Notes: generated from the letters alone by a model not told the origin. A DNA stretch of 64,000 nucleotides from Paractinoplanes ferrugineus (GCF_016862195.1 NZ_BOMM01000012.1:62001-126000); one strand, 5' to 3'; counted from the first letter of the stretch, positions 9,084 through 18,338 are shown. Numbers and translations are program-made.

Positions 9084-9739
9084 CCGCCACCCCCGCCGGC
9101 CCCGACCCCGCCGGCCCCGACCCCGCCGGCGCCGACCCCGCCGGTTCGGTCGCGGCGGCCGACCCCGCCGGTTCGGTCGCGGCGGGCGGTCTGCATGGTG
9201 ATGCTGTTCGAGTGCTGAGCGCCTGGCGGGCGACCACCGAGGAGGGCGACCTGGCTCGCAAACGCGCCCTCGACCTGTTGGCCGACGGTCCGGTAGCCAT
9301 GACGCGCGCCCACCGCGCCGGCCACGTGACGGCGAGCGCCCTGGTGGTCGACCCGCACGGCAAGGTTCTGCTCTGCCTGCACGGCCGTCTGAACAAGTGG
9401 ATGCAGTTGGGCGGCCACTGCGAACAGTCCGACCGGACGCTGGCCGAGGCAGCCCTGCGCGAGGCAACCGAGGAGTCCGGCATCTCGGGGTTGCGGATCG
9501 ACCCCGACCCGATCGACGTCGACGTCCACGAGGTCCGCTGCGGCGCCGCCGAGGGCACGCCGGCCACGGAGTCGGTGCACTACGACGTACGGTTCCTGGT
9601 CCGAAGCCCGCAAGGCGCAACCGAGCAGATCAGCGACGAATCCGCCGACCTGGCCTGGTTCGCCCCGGACGCCTTGCCGTCCCCGCTGGCCTCAGCCACC
9701 GCCCGTCAGATCCCGCCGGCCCTGACCCGCTTGCCGTAA
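9080..9739 (+). CDS. NUDIX hydrolase
   Basis: 219 residues from GTG 9080, overlapping the fbiB stop (GTGA), so it is the third gene of the fbiA-fbiB unit. The NUDIX helix is visible as GGHCEQSD...REATEESGI near residues 114-138; the REATEESG part is canonical, while the first half is spaced as in the actinobacterial QLGGHCE subgroup. The enzyme probably cleaves a nucleoside diphosphate derivative; substrate unknown. The first 34 residues are repeats of DPAG and SVAA encoded by repeated DNA and are unlikely to belong to the fold. Similar NUDIX genes near F420 genes suggest a loose link to the pathway. Confidence 0.85.
   Translation: MTATPAGPDPAGPDPAGADPAGSVAAADPAGSVAAGGLHGDAVRVLSAWRATTEEGDLARKRALDLLADGPVAMTRAHRAGHVTASALVVDPHGKVLLCLHGRLNKWMQLGGHCEQSDRTLAEAALREATEESGISGLRIDPDPIDVDVHEVRCGAAEGTPATESVHYDVRFLVRSPQGATEQISDESADLAWFAPDALPSPLASATARQIPPALTRLP
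9097..9186 (+). repeat. Short tandem repeats at the NUDIX N-terminus
   Basis: The bases encoding residues 6-35 are near-identical copies of GACCCCGCCGG units, including two copies of a longer block encoding DPAGSVAA. The DNA looks recently expanded by slippage and leaves the downstream enzyme in frame with the start that overlaps fbiB. Confidence 0.7.
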
Positions 9740-9742
9740 CCG

Positions 9743-12190
9743 CTATTCCCCCGCGCCGGGTTTCCGCTGCCTCGGAATGGGCCCGCTCTTCTCGTCGGCG
9801 GGCCTCTCCATGTCCAGCACAGTCTTGGGCCGAGCCTCCTCGGCGTCCGCCAGCAGCGCGGAAAGCGGGACGATCCGCCCGGTCGGGTCCTCCGCGAAGT
9901 CCGGCGCCTCCACGTCCGCAATAGATCCCAGATGCGGTCGAATAATCTGCGTACGCTCGTCGTCCACGGTCTTGCCCGCGAAGCGGATCACCTGCGTCTC
10001 GTCCCCACCGACGTCCCCGGTCATGCGGTCGCTGAGGTCCCGGGTCCGGCTGCCGATCCCCCGGACGTCCCGGGTGGGCCACTCCCCGATCGGCCGAGCC
10101 GGAAACCGAAGCACCTGCGTCTGCTCAGCGTTGTCCGGTTGCGGGTTGATGACCTGCGTACGCTCGCCGGGATCACTCACCGGGAACGGCAGAAGCTTCC
10201 GAGGCACAGCCTGCGTATCCTCCGCCGACTCACCAAGCGGAAGGCGCACGACCTGGGTCCGCTCCGAGTCGTCCTCCACCGGAAGCCGGACGACCTGGGT
10301 GCTCTCCCCATCATCCCCAACCGCACGGTGTACGACCTGAGTCCGCTCCGCGTCGTCAGCATCCGCCAGCTTGATCGCTCGCGTCCACTCCCCGACCTCC
10401 CCGGTGCCGACCCCCACCTCGCCGCGCGGAGCCTCGACCCCCGCCGACTCAGCGTCGTCCTCAGCGGTCTCTGCCTCAGCGGTCTCCACCTCAGCCGCCT
10501 CGGACGCGGCGTCGTCTTCAGCGGCGACCAACCTGGCAGCGACCGTCGCTTCGTCACCTTCGCGGGATTCGTCGCTTTCGCCGGCATCGCGGGCGGCCGC
10601 AGTCATCGCGGCCGGCCCGTCCCCATCCGGCTCGACGGTCGTGGTCGGCTCTTCGTCGGCGGGTGACGCCGAGACGGCCTCGGCCGGCTTCTCGATGCCG
10701 GCCTCAGCCGGAGTCGACTCGTCGGTGCCCTCGCCGGCTTCGGCTACCTCAACCAGCTGGCCGCCGTCCTCGGCCGCAATCTGGCCGCCAGCGGTCCGGG
10801 CATCCACCGCCGCCTCGGCCAAGGCCTGAGAGGCCGTTTCTTCAGCGGCTTCTCGCTCCATGACGTCGGCCGGAGCGGCTGATGCTTCCCCACCATCCGC
10901 CACCTCGGCCGTGGCAGCTGCCGATTCATCGTCGACAGCCTCCATGTCGTCCTTACCGGTCAGCTCGGCACTCGCAGTCGGCTCGACCACAGCCTGTGGA
11001 GCAGCCTCCAGTTCGCCGAGCGCCGCCGTCACGTCGTCATCCACCGGCGCCAGGGCGGCCACCGGTTCACCCTCGGCACCTGTCGCCGCCGGTTCCAGCA
11101 CCGTCGTCGGCTCGCTCGCCGCGTCCGTCGCCAGCTCATCGGCCGGCGTCAGCAGGGTCGTCGACTCGCCCTCCGCCGACTCGTCGGCCAGCTCGCCACC
11201 GGACTCCGACACAGGTGCCAGCTCGGCGGCGGGGCCCAACAAGGTCGTCGACTCACCGTAGGGCGCCAGCAGGGTCGTCGACTCGCCCTCCGCCGACTCG
11301 TCGGCCGACTTGCCATCGGATTCCGACCCAGATGCCGACTCGGCGGCGGGGCCCAACAAGGTCGTCGACTCACCGGTCGGCGTCAGTAGGGTCGTCGACT
11401 CGTCGGCGAGCTCCGGCGCGGCGAGCGGGTTGCCCGCCGGCGCCGGCGTGTCGGCCGAGCCCAGCACGGTCGTCAGCTCGCCGTCGGCAGGGTCCGGCTC
11501 CTGGCCGGGGGCTGGCGCGGCCTGTGCACTATTTTCGACGTTTTCGAGGGGTGTCGGCTCGGACTCGGGCAAGGAGGCCAGGTCGGTTGACAGTTCGTCG
11601 GCCGCCGGCCGGCCGATGGCGGGCAGGAGCAAAGCCGTCGTCGAATCGGAGGCGGCAGCGGAGGGGGCAGAAGCGGAGAGGGCGGCCGCGGTGGGGATCA
11701 CGGTCGTCTGCACGGCGGCCAGCGGGGTGGTGGGGGCGGCCGCGCGGCCCCAGAAGCGGCCCAGGTCGCCGATCAGCGGGAGGACCGGGGGCTCGTACTT
11801 CTGCCAGCGGCGCGCGCTCAACGCCGTACTCAATAAAGGCACCGCGAGCAGCGCCGCCAAGCCGAAGCCCGGCCGGGAGAGGTCGAAGCCCTCCTTGGAC
11901 ACCGCAGGTGGCCAGGCGTCGGCGTAGGCCGACGGGGCGAGCAGCGCCCACACGGTGATGGCCAGGTAGAACGCACCGGCCGCGACCGGGCCGGCGGGGG
12001 AGATGGGGCCCAGGACCAGGATGCCGTAGGCGGCCCCGGCCAGCAGCAGGAGCAGCAGGCCCAGGAAATTCTCGACGGCGAAACCGTCGCGTCCGCGGGC
12101 GGTGAGGTCGCTGGTGAGGCCGACGCCGGTGAGCACCCAGGCGGCCGGGGCCAGGACGAGTGCATAGAAGATCGACCTGATGTGGCGCAC
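9743..12190 (-). CDS. Membrane protein with long acidic tail of threonine-containing repeats
   Basis: 815 residues from GTG 12190, six bases after GGGGAG. Residues 1-125 hold about four hydrophobic segments (FYALVLAPAAWVLTGVGL, ENFLGLLLLLLAGAAYGILVL, VAAGAFYLAITVWALLAP, GFGLAALLAVPLL). The remaining 650 or so residues are Ala/Glu/Asp-rich and disordered-looking, with two repeat types: ESTTLLxP in the first part (at least eight copies) and ERTQVVRLP or similar in the last 200 residues (about eight copies). Acidic residues just before Thr resemble sites used by actinobacterial Ser/Thr kinases and read by FHA domains, but that is inference. It is convergent with the NUDIX gene with a 3-base gap. 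Function unknown. Confidence 0.8.
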   Translation of the reverse strand: MRHIRSIFYALVLAPAAWVLTGVGLTSDLTARGRDGFAVENFLGLLLLLLAGAAYGILVLGPISPAGPVAAGAFYLAITVWALLAPSAYADAWPPAVSKEGFDLSRPGFGLAALLAVPLLSTALSARRWQKYEPPVLPLIGDLGRFWGRAAAPTTPLAAVQTTVIPTAAALSASAPSAAASDSTTALLLPAIGRPAADELSTDLASLPESEPTPLENVENSAQAAPAPGQEPDPADGELTTVLGSADTPAPAGNPLAAPELADESTTLLTPTGESTTLLGPAAESASGSESDGKSADESAEGESTTLLAPYGESTTLLGPAAELAPVSESGGELADESAEGESTTLLTPADELATDAASEPTTVLEPAATGAEGEPVAALAPVDDDVTAALGELEAAPQAVVEPTASAELTGKDDMEAVDDESAAATAEVADGGEASAAPADVMEREAAEETASQALAEAAVDARTAGGQIAAEDGGQLVEVAEAGEGTDESTPAEAGIEKPAEAVSASPADEEPTTTVEPDGDGPAAMTAAARDAGESDESREGDEATVAARLVAAEDDAASEAAEVETAEAETAEDDAESAGVEAPRGEVGVGTGEVGEWTRAIKLADADDAERTQVVHRAVGDDGESTQVVRLPVEDDSERTQVVRLPLGESAEDTQAVPRKLLPFPVSDPGERTQVINPQPDNAEQTQVLRFPARPIGEWPTRDVRGIGSRTRDLSDRMTGDVGGDETQVIRFAGKTVDDERTQIIRPHLGSIADVEAPDFAEDPTGRIVPLSALLADAEEARPKTVLDMERPADEKSGPIPRQRKPGAGE
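11150..11375. repeat. Direct repeat of about 109 bp, 117-bp period, inside the acidic-tail gene
   Basis: Bases 11150-11258 and 11267-11375 are near-identical copies offset by 117 bases (39 codons), with differences mainly at third positions. Each copy encodes two ESTTLL-type motifs separated by an acidic spacer. Shorter diverged copies flank the pair. This looks like recent in-frame duplication. Confidence 0.8.
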
Positions 12191-12427
12191 GGTTCTCTCC
12201 CCGGGTGGCTCTCTGGCTGGCACGTTACCCACGTTGAGCAAGAGTGGCCTGGTTTTGCTCGGCCGCGTGGACATAGTTCGTGGCCGATCAGACAGCGCGG
12301 AAATGTGGTCGGCAGACGCGGCGTCGCGCCGGGTGTGTCGGCCGGATACATGGACGTACGGCTGCGGGGCGCGCGAGGCTCAAATCTTGATCCAGATCGC
12401 CGCCCAAACGGAAGTTAAGGTGTGTGC

Positions 12428-14368
12428 ATGACGGGCACAGTGCTGTGGGAACCGCCGGCCGACGTTCGCGAGAAGACCCGAATCGGCGCTTATCTGCGCT
12501 GGCTGGAGCGGGATCGCGGGCTGAGTTTCGCCGACTACGCGGCGCTGTGGCAGTGGTCCGTCGACGATCTGCCGGCGTTCTGGCAGTCGATCTGGGACTA
12601 CTTCGAGGTGCTCGGCCACTCGCCCGCGACGGCGGTGCTGGCCGAGGAGGTCATGCCGGGGGCGCGGTGGTTCCCGGGGGCGACGCTCAACTATGCCGAG
12701 CACGTGCTGCGCATGCCGGGGATCGGGGACGACGAGCCGGTCGTCATCGCGTACTCGCAAAGCCGGGAAAAGATCGAGCTGACCGCGCGGCAGCTGCGTG
12801 CGCAGGTGCGGCGCGTGCGGGCCGGGCTCAAGGCCCGCGGGGTCGGCAAGGGTGACCGGGTCGCGGCCTATGCGCCGAACATCCCGGAGACGTACGTGGT
12901 GATGCTGGCCGCGACGAGTCTCGGCGCGGTCTTCTCGTCGTGCGCGCCCGAGTTCGGCACCCGCAGCGTGGTGGACCGGTGGAGCCAGATCGAGCCGAAG
13001 GTCCTGGTCGCGGTGGACGGCTACCGCTACGGCGACAAATCGGTTTCCCGGGTCGCGGAGGTGGATGCGATCACCGAGGCCATCCCGTCGATCAAGCACG
13101 TCGTGACCATCGGTTACCTGGATTCCGCGAAGGGCGACTGGGAGTCACTGGACGGCGATGACCCGATGGAGTTCGAGGCGGTGCCGTTCGATCACCCGCT
13201 GTACGTGCTCTACAGCTCCGGGACGACCGGCCTGCCCAAGCCGATCGTCCACGGCCACGGCGGCATCCTGCTCGAACACCTCAAGATCCTCGCGCTGCAT
13301 CACGACCTGGGTCCGTCCGACCGGTTCTTCTGGTTCACCACCACCGGCTGGATGATGTGGAACTTCCTGGTCAGCGGGCCGGCGGTGGGCGCCTCGATCG
13401 TCTTCTTCGACGGCAATCCCGGCTTTCCCGACATGTCGGCCCTGTGGGATCTGATCGACGACGCCGATATCACCTACTTCGGGACCTCCGCGCCTTTCCT
13501 CATGGCGTGCCGGAAGGCTGAGCTACGACCGGCCAAGCCGGGCCTCAAGGCCATCGGCTCGACCGGCGCGCCGCTGCCGGCCGAGGGCTTCGACTGGGTC
13601 TATCAGGCGGTGGGTACGCAGCTGCAGTTGCAGTCGCTTTCCGGAGGTACGGACGTGTGCACCGGATTTGTCGGCGCGTCGCCGTTGCACCCGGTGATCG
13701 AGGGCGTGATCGCCTGTCGATGCCTGGGCGCGCGGGTCGAGGCGTACGACCCGACCGGCCAACCGGTGGTCGACGAGCTGGGCGAACTGGTGATCACCGC
13801 CCCGATGCCCAGCATGCCTGTCGGCTTCTGGAACGACCCGGACGGCAAGCGGTACCGCGAGGCCTACTTCGACGTGTTCCCGGGCGTGTGGCGGCACGGC
13901 GACTGGATCACCATCGGCCACGACGGCACCTGCGTCATCACGGGCCGTTCCGACGCGACCCTCAACCGGGGCGGTGTACGGCTGGGCACCGCCGAGTTCT
14001 ACTCGGTGGTCGAGAGCCTGCCGGAGATCGCCGACTCGGTGGTCGTCCACCTGGAACAGCCCGGCCACCCGAACGGCGAACTCCTGCTGTTCGTGGTGCT
14101 GGCCGACGGCCTCGAACTGGACGACGCCCTGACCCGGAAGATCCGCAACGAGCTGCGCTCGGCCCTGTCGCCACGCCACATCCCGGACGAGATCCATCAG
14201 GTACGGGCGGTGCCCCGCACCCTGTCGGCCAAGAAACTGGAAGTCCCGGTCAAGCGGATCCTGACCGGGACACCCGTGGAATCGGCCGCCGCCAAGGGAG
14301 CGCTGGCCAACCCCGAGTCGCTGGTGGCATTCGAGAAGCTGGCCCAGGAGCGCTCAGTCCAGCGCTAG
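12428..14368 (+). CDS. aacS: Acetoacetyl-CoA synthetase (acetoacetate--CoA ligase)
   Basis: 646 residues from ATG 12428, seven bases after AAGG; a GTG two codons earlier is also in frame. It is an ANL-superfamily adenylating enzyme. The ACAS N-terminal region (WQWSVDDLPAFWQSIWDYF) is followed by the P-loop YSSGTTGLPKPIVHGHGG near residue 262, GWMMWNFLVSG, GGTDVC, the hinge GRSDATLNRGGVRLG and the C-terminal lysine motif LSAKKLEVPVKRIL. ARWFPGATLNYAEHVL and overall length fit acetoacetyl-CoA synthetase better than acetyl-CoA synthetase. It activates acetoacetate for ketone-body use or polyketide and lipid precursors. It is convergent with the TIGR03089 gene. Confidence 0.9.
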   Translation: MTGTVLWEPPADVREKTRIGAYLRWLERDRGLSFADYAALWQWSVDDLPAFWQSIWDYFEVLGHSPATAVLAEEVMPGARWFPGATLNYAEHVLRMPGIGDDEPVVIAYSQSREKIELTARQLRAQVRRVRAGLKARGVGKGDRVAAYAPNIPETYVVMLAATSLGAVFSSCAPEFGTRSVVDRWSQIEPKVLVAVDGYRYGDKSVSRVAEVDAITEAIPSIKHVVTIGYLDSAKGDWESLDGDDPMEFEAVPFDHPLYVLYSSGTTGLPKPIVHGHGGILLEHLKILALHHDLGPSDRFFWFTTTGWMMWNFLVSGPAVGASIVFFDGNPGFPDMSALWDLIDDADITYFGTSAPFLMACRKAELRPAKPGLKAIGSTGAPLPAEGFDWVYQAVGTQLQLQSLSGGTDVCTGFVGASPLHPVIEGVIACRCLGARVEAYDPTGQPVVDELGELVITAPMPSMPVGFWNDPDGKRYREAYFDVFPGVWRHGDWITIGHDGTCVITGRSDATLNRGGVRLGTAEFYSVVESLPEIADSVVVHLEQPGHPNGELLLFVVLADGLELDDALTRKIRNELRSALSPRHIPDEIHQVRAVPRTLSAKKLEVPVKRILTGTPVESAAAKGALANPESLVAFEKLAQERSVQR

Positions 14369-14391
14369 CAAGCGGTACGTCGTCCGCACTC

Positions 14392-15117
14392 TCAGCTCAA
14401 TCGGACATTCGCCTTCTCCGACTCGGCGCGCGAGGTGATCTTGGCGGCATCGAGGTTCGCACAGAGAACCATCGAAGCCCCCGCCACCAGCGGGGCGAAA
14501 AGCCAGTCCGTCGCGTCCGGGTAGGCCCCGGTGTCGATCAGGACGCGGTCACCGGCGGTCAGCCCCCATTCGGCCGCCCGCTCCGCGGCCTCGCCCAGGA
14601 CCGTCGCGTGGCTCAGCTCCACCGGGCCGGCCAGTGCCTGGTCGTCCGGGGAGATCGGGGCGCCGCTGAAGTGGTCGCCGAAGTTGCGCACCTCTGTCAC
14701 ATAGTCGACAAAACCCGGGGGGAGTTCACGCAGCGGCATCGCGAACGGCAGCAGGCCGGTGAGGTAGCGGTCGCCGGTCGGCCACTCGGCCGCGGCCGCG
14801 ATCGTCGGCGGGGCCGTGAACAGGGCGTCCACCGGCTGAGGCTCGACACCCAGGTCGACCGCCACGCCAGCCGCGGCCGCTCCGAGGACGATCGCCGCGG
14901 TCTGCCAGTGGGGCGGCAGAAGAACCGCGACGCGGTCTCCCACGCCCAGGCCGAGGCCATCGATGAGCATGTTGGCGGTCTTGGAAACCCAGTTGTCGAG
15001 GGTTGCCCCGGACAGTTCGGTCCGGTCGCCGGTGGCATCGTCGTACCAGGTCAGCAACGGCGCGGCCGGATCGCGACGGACGGCATCGGACAGGAGCTGC
15101 GAGATCGTGGTCTGCAC
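14392..15117 (-). CDS. TIGR03089 family protein (truncated AMP-binding-like)
   Basis: 241 residues from GTG 15117 (VQTTISQLLSDAVRRD), where family members usually begin; the frame is open to 15210 but adds a non-conserved leader. The protein resembles only the first part of acyl-adenylate synthetases (PLLTWYDDATGDRTELSGATLDNWVSKTANML, then GDRVAVLLPPHWQTAAIVLGA) and lacks the ATP-binding and catalytic motifs, as is normal for this actinobacterial family. Function is unknown. It is divergent from the glycosyltransferase gene. Confidence 0.8.
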   Translation of the reverse strand: MQTTISQLLSDAVRRDPAAPLLTWYDDATGDRTELSGATLDNWVSKTANMLIDGLGLGVGDRVAVLLPPHWQTAAIVLGAAAAGVAVDLGVEPQPVDALFTAPPTIAAAAEWPTGDRYLTGLLPFAMPLRELPPGFVDYVTEVRNFGDHFSGAPISPDDQALAGPVELSHATVLGEAAERAAEWGLTAGDRVLIDTGAYPDATDWLFAPLVAGASMVLCANLDAAKITSRAESEKANVRLS

Positions 15118-15277
15118 GACGCCAACGATAGGAGAGTCACTCTGAGTAATTGATCCTGAACTTGCGATGAGTTCCTGGAAACGCTTCGAATCAGGCGGTG
15201 TCGCGGTCACATGCGCGATGCATTCCCGGCGTACGCTTGCCAGTGGTCTGAATTACAACCTCTTTGGGAGTTGCCTC

Positions 15278-16426
15278 GTGACCGCCGGTCGCCCCCCGCG
15301 AGTGCTCGTCGACGCCACCAGCGTTCCCGCTGACCGAGGAGGCGTCGGCCGATATGTCGACGGCTTGCTCGGCGCCCTCGGCCGCCTTGATCCGGAGAAG
15401 GTGGACCTGGCCGTCGTGGCCCAGCGTTCGGATGCGGAGCGTTACAGCCGCATGCTCGGCGACGCCGAGGTGATCGCCGGCCCGGCCGCGGTCGCCCACC
15501 GGCCCGCCCGGCTCGCCTGGGAGCAGACCGGCCTGCCGCTGCTGGCCCAGCAGGTCGGCGCCAAGGTGCTGCACTCGCCGTTCTACACATGCCCGCTGCG
15601 AGCGGGTTGCCCGGTGACCGTGACGGTGCACGACGCCACCTTCTTCACCGAGCCGGAGCACTACGACAACACCAAGCGCACCTTCTTCCGCAGCGCGATC
15701 AAGACGTCGCTGCGCCGGGCCGCGCGGGTGATCGTGCCCTCCAAAGCCACCCGGGACGAGCTGATCCGTCTGCTCGACGCCGACCCGACCCGCATCGACG
15801 TGGCCTATCACGGCGTCGACCACACGGCGTTCCACGCCCCGACCGACGAGGAGAAGGCTCGGGTACGCGCTCGGCTGGGCCTCGGCGACTCGGGTTACGT
15901 CGCGTTCCTGGGCGCCAAGGAGCCCCGGAAGAACGTGCCCAACCTGATCCGCGGCTGGGCCCGCGCGGTGGCCGACTGGCCGCACCCGCCGGCGCTGGTG
16001 CTGGCCGGCGGCCAGGGTCACGACGACGAGATCGACCGCGCGGTGACCGAGGTGCCCTCACACCTGCGCCTGCTTCGCCCGGGTTACCTCCGTTACGCCG
16101 ACCTGCCCGGCTTCCTGGGGGGCGCCCTGGTGGCCTGTTACCCGTCCTTCGGCGAGGGCTTCGGCCTGCCGATCCTCGAGGCGATGGCCTGTGCCACGCC
16201 GGTGCTGACGACGCCGCGCCTGTCCCTGCCCGAGGTGGGTGGCGACGCGGTGGCCTACACCACCGAGGACCCCGACCGCATCGCCACCGACCTGGCCGAC
16301 CTTCTGCACGATGAGCAGCGTCGATTGACTCTGGCGAAGGCCGGCTTCGACCGCGCCAAGGAGTTCGCCTGGGAGTCCAGCGCGGACGTGCATGTCACCA
16401 CCTGGAAACGTGTGGCGGCAGCGTGA
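15278..16426 (+). CDS. GT4-family glycosyltransferase
   Basis: 382 residues from GTG 15278, seven bases after GGGAG (15266-15270). It has the GT-B fold pattern: N-terminal donor region VLVDATSVPADRGGVGRYVDGLL, and a C-terminal nucleotide-sugar site with FLGAKEPRKNVPNLIRGW, PGYLRYADLPGFLGGA and FGEGFGLPILEAMACATPVLT, the GT4 E-x7-E motif. The next gene makes GDP-mannose and starts within its stop codon, so a mannosyltransferase is the natural guess. Product and acceptor cannot be read from sequence. The enzyme is probably cytoplasmic or at the inner membrane face, in envelope glycan or lipid glycosylation. Confidence 0.88.
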   Translation: MTAGRPPRVLVDATSVPADRGGVGRYVDGLLGALGRLDPEKVDLAVVAQRSDAERYSRMLGDAEVIAGPAAVAHRPARLAWEQTGLPLLAQQVGAKVLHSPFYTCPLRAGCPVTVTVHDATFFTEPEHYDNTKRTFFRSAIKTSLRRAARVIVPSKATRDELIRLLDADPTRIDVAYHGVDHTAFHAPTDEEKARVRARLGLGDSGYVAFLGAKEPRKNVPNLIRGWARAVADWPHPPALVLAGGQGHDDEIDRAVTEVPSHLRLLRPGYLRYADLPGFLGGALVACYPSFGEGFGLPILEAMACATPVLTTPRLSLPEVGGDAVAYTTEDPDRIATDLADLLHDEQRRLTLAKAGFDRAKEFAWESSADVHVTTWKRVAAA

Positions 16427-17559
16427 GCCACTACTCTGTCGGCATGATTGCGCACCAGGGTGACTTGTACGGCGTCGTGCTGGCCGGGGGCACCGGCACT
16501 CGCCTCTGGCCCCTCTCCCGGGCCGGCCACCCCAAGTTCCTGCACCCGCTGACCGGGACGGACGCGTCACTGCTGCAGGCCACGGTCGTCCGCCTCGAGC
16601 AGCTGTCGCCGCCCGACCACGTCTTCGTGGTGACCGGCGTGGCGCACGCCGCCGAGGTGTCGCGCCAGCTCACCGACGTGCCGGCGGACAACGTACTGAT
16701 CGAGCCGTCGCCGCGGGATTCCTGCGCGGCCATCGCCCTGGCCGCCGCGGTGATCGCCCGGCGCGAGCCGGAAGCGGTGATGGGCTCGTTCGCCTCCGAC
16801 CACCTGATCGCCGACCGGGAGAAATTCACCGAGGTCATCCAGCAGGCGATGAGCGGCGCCCGGCAGGGGCTCCTGATGACCATCGGGATCACCCCCACCC
16901 GCCCGGAAACCGGCTACGGCTACCTCGAGTGCGGCAGCGTCGTCGGTGACGGCCCGGTGATGGCCGTGCAGGAATTCAAGGAGAAGCCGACGTACGACGT
17001 GGCCGAGAGCTACGTGAAGTCGGGCAACTACCTGTGGAACGCCGGCATGTTCGTGTGGCGTGTCGACGTGTTCCTGGCCGAGCTGGCCCGCCAGCAACCG
17101 CAGCTCGCGGCCGGCATCTCGCGCATCGCCCAGGCCTGGGACTCGCCGGCACGCGAGGAGGTGCTCGGCGAGGTGTGGCCGACGCTGCCGCGCATCTCGG
17201 TCGACTACGCCGTGATGGAGGGCGCCGCCACCGTCGGCCGGGTCGGCACGGTCCCCGGCGACTTCGGCTGGAACGACGTCGGCGACTTCCACACGCTCGG
17301 TGAGGTGCTGGCCTCCGACCACGCCGGCAACGTGGTGGTCGGCCGCAACATCGAGAACAAGTCCGGCGTGCTGCTGCGCGAGACCGAGAACCTGGTGGTC
17401 GTCCCCACGCAGGGCCGCCTCGTCGCCGCCATGGGCGTGCGCGACCTGGTCATCGTGGACACCCCGGACGCGGTGCTGGTGTGCCCTCGCGACCGGGCCC
17501 AAGAGATCAAGCAGCTCGTGGACGCTCTGAAGGAGTCCGACGACCACGGCTACATCTGA
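16423..17559 (+). CDS. manC: Mannose-1-phosphate guanylyltransferase (GDP-mannose pyrophosphorylase)
   Basis: 378 residues from GTG 16423, which overlaps the previous stop (GTGA); ATG 16444 is an alternative start. The signature GGTGTRLWPLSRAGHPKF is at residues 22-39, with FASDHLI, EFKEKP and WNAGMFVW further on, all typical of mannose-1-phosphate guanylyltransferases. The length fits the monofunctional form, without the C-terminal phosphomannose isomerase domain. It makes GDP-mannose for mannosylated lipids, glycans and proteins. A strong terminator follows at once. Confidence 0.93.
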   Translation: MSHYSVGMIAHQGDLYGVVLAGGTGTRLWPLSRAGHPKFLHPLTGTDASLLQATVVRLEQLSPPDHVFVVTGVAHAAEVSRQLTDVPADNVLIEPSPRDSCAAIALAAAVIARREPEAVMGSFASDHLIADREKFTEVIQQAMSGARQGLLMTIGITPTRPETGYGYLECGSVVGDGPVMAVQEFKEKPTYDVAESYVKSGNYLWNAGMFVWRVDVFLAELARQQPQLAAGISRIAQAWDSPAREEVLGEVWPTLPRISVDYAVMEGAATVGRVGTVPGDFGWNDVGDFHTLGEVLASDHAGNVVVGRNIENKSGVLLRETENLVVVPTQGRLVAAMGVRDLVIVDTPDAVLVCPRDRAQEIKQLVDALKESDDHGYI

Positions 17560-17565
17560 TGGCAC

Positions 17566-17583
17566 GGCCCCTCCCGAGGGGCC
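17566..17583 (+). terminator. Rho-independent-like terminator after manC
   Basis: GGCCCCTC and GAGGGGCC form a tight hairpin starting six bases past the manC stop, followed by the AT-rich ACTTCATTAG. It separates the glycosyltransferase-manC unit from lexA. Confidence 0.65.
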
Positions 17584-17593
17584 ACTTCATTAG

Positions 17594-17618
17594 TACAGAT
17601 GATCGATAAATGTAGTAT
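17594..17618 (+). promoter_or_regulatory. lexA promoter with dyad; no canonical SOS box
   Basis: TAGTAT at 17613-17618 is a good -10 element and puts transcription start within a few bases of the ATG at 17628, suggesting a very short or absent leader. It overlaps the right arm of a dyad, TACA (17594-17597) and TGTA (17611-17614), around a central ATCGAT. The actinobacterial SOS consensus (TCGAAC, four bases, GTTCGA) is not present. Confidence 0.45.
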
Positions 17619-17627
17619 CGTCACCGC

Positions 17628-18284
17628 ATGGCCTCCCCCACGCCGGAGCTCACCACCCGCCAGCAGCAGATCCTCACGATGCTCCGCGAGTGGGTCGACC
17701 GCCACGGTTATCCACCCACCATGCGCGAGATCGCGGCCGCCGTCGGCCTGGCCTCCCCCTCCTCCGTGGCCCACCAGCTGCACGTTCTCGAGGAGCGCGG
17801 CTACCTCCGACGCGACGCCCGAGGCTCTCGCGCGGTGGACATCCGCCCCGACTCGGCCCCGTCCTCGCCACCGCCCACTTCGTCGGCCTCCGCGCCGGCC
17901 TTGTCGTCGGCGGACGTCCGCGTTCCGCTTGTCGGCGCGATCGCGGCCGGCACGCCGATCCTCGCCGACGAGCAGGTCGAGGAGGAGCTGACGCTCCCGC
18001 AGAGCCTGGTCGGCCACGGCACCCTGTTCGCCCTGCGGGTCAAGGGCGACTCGATGGTCGACGCAGCCATCTGCGACGGCGACCTCGTAGTGGTCCGCCA
18101 GCAGCAGACCGCCGACAGCGGCGACATCGTGGCCGCAATGATCGACGGCGAGGCAACAGTCAAAGTGCTCCGCACCGACGGCCACCACGTCGAGCTGGTC
18201 CCCCGCAACCCGGCTTACGACGTGCTCCCCGGCAACCACGCAGTCATCCTCGGCAAGGTAGTAAGCGTCCTACGCCGAGTCTGA
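17628..18284 (+). CDS. lexA: LexA-family SOS repressor
   Basis: 218 residues. The N-terminal winged helix is clear (LTTRQQQILTMLREWVDRHGYPPTMREIAAAVGLASPSSVAHQL), followed by a Ser/Pro-rich hinge at residues 75-95 and an S24 peptidase domain. The self-cleavage site is AAG in VGAIAAGTPIL, the nucleophile Ser is in VKGDSMVDAAI and the general-base Lys in GEATVKVL, so RecA-stimulated autocleavage should be possible. The gene stands alone between a terminator and the convergent toxin-immunity operon. Because no SOS box is visible in its own promoter, it could be a paralogue controlling a separate regulon. Confidence 0.9.
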   Translation: MASPTPELTTRQQQILTMLREWVDRHGYPPTMREIAAAVGLASPSSVAHQLHVLEERGYLRRDARGSRAVDIRPDSAPSSPPPTSSASAPALSSADVRVPLVGAIAAGTPILADEQVEEELTLPQSLVGHGTLFALRVKGDSMVDAAICDGDLVVVRQQQTADSGDIVAAMIDGEATVKVLRTDGHHVELVPRNPAYDVLPGNHAVILGKVVSVLRRV

Positions 18285-18338
18285 CCAAACACGCGCGCAA
18301 TCCGGCGCGGTCGGCCCGTGCAGCGAGGTGGCCGGACG

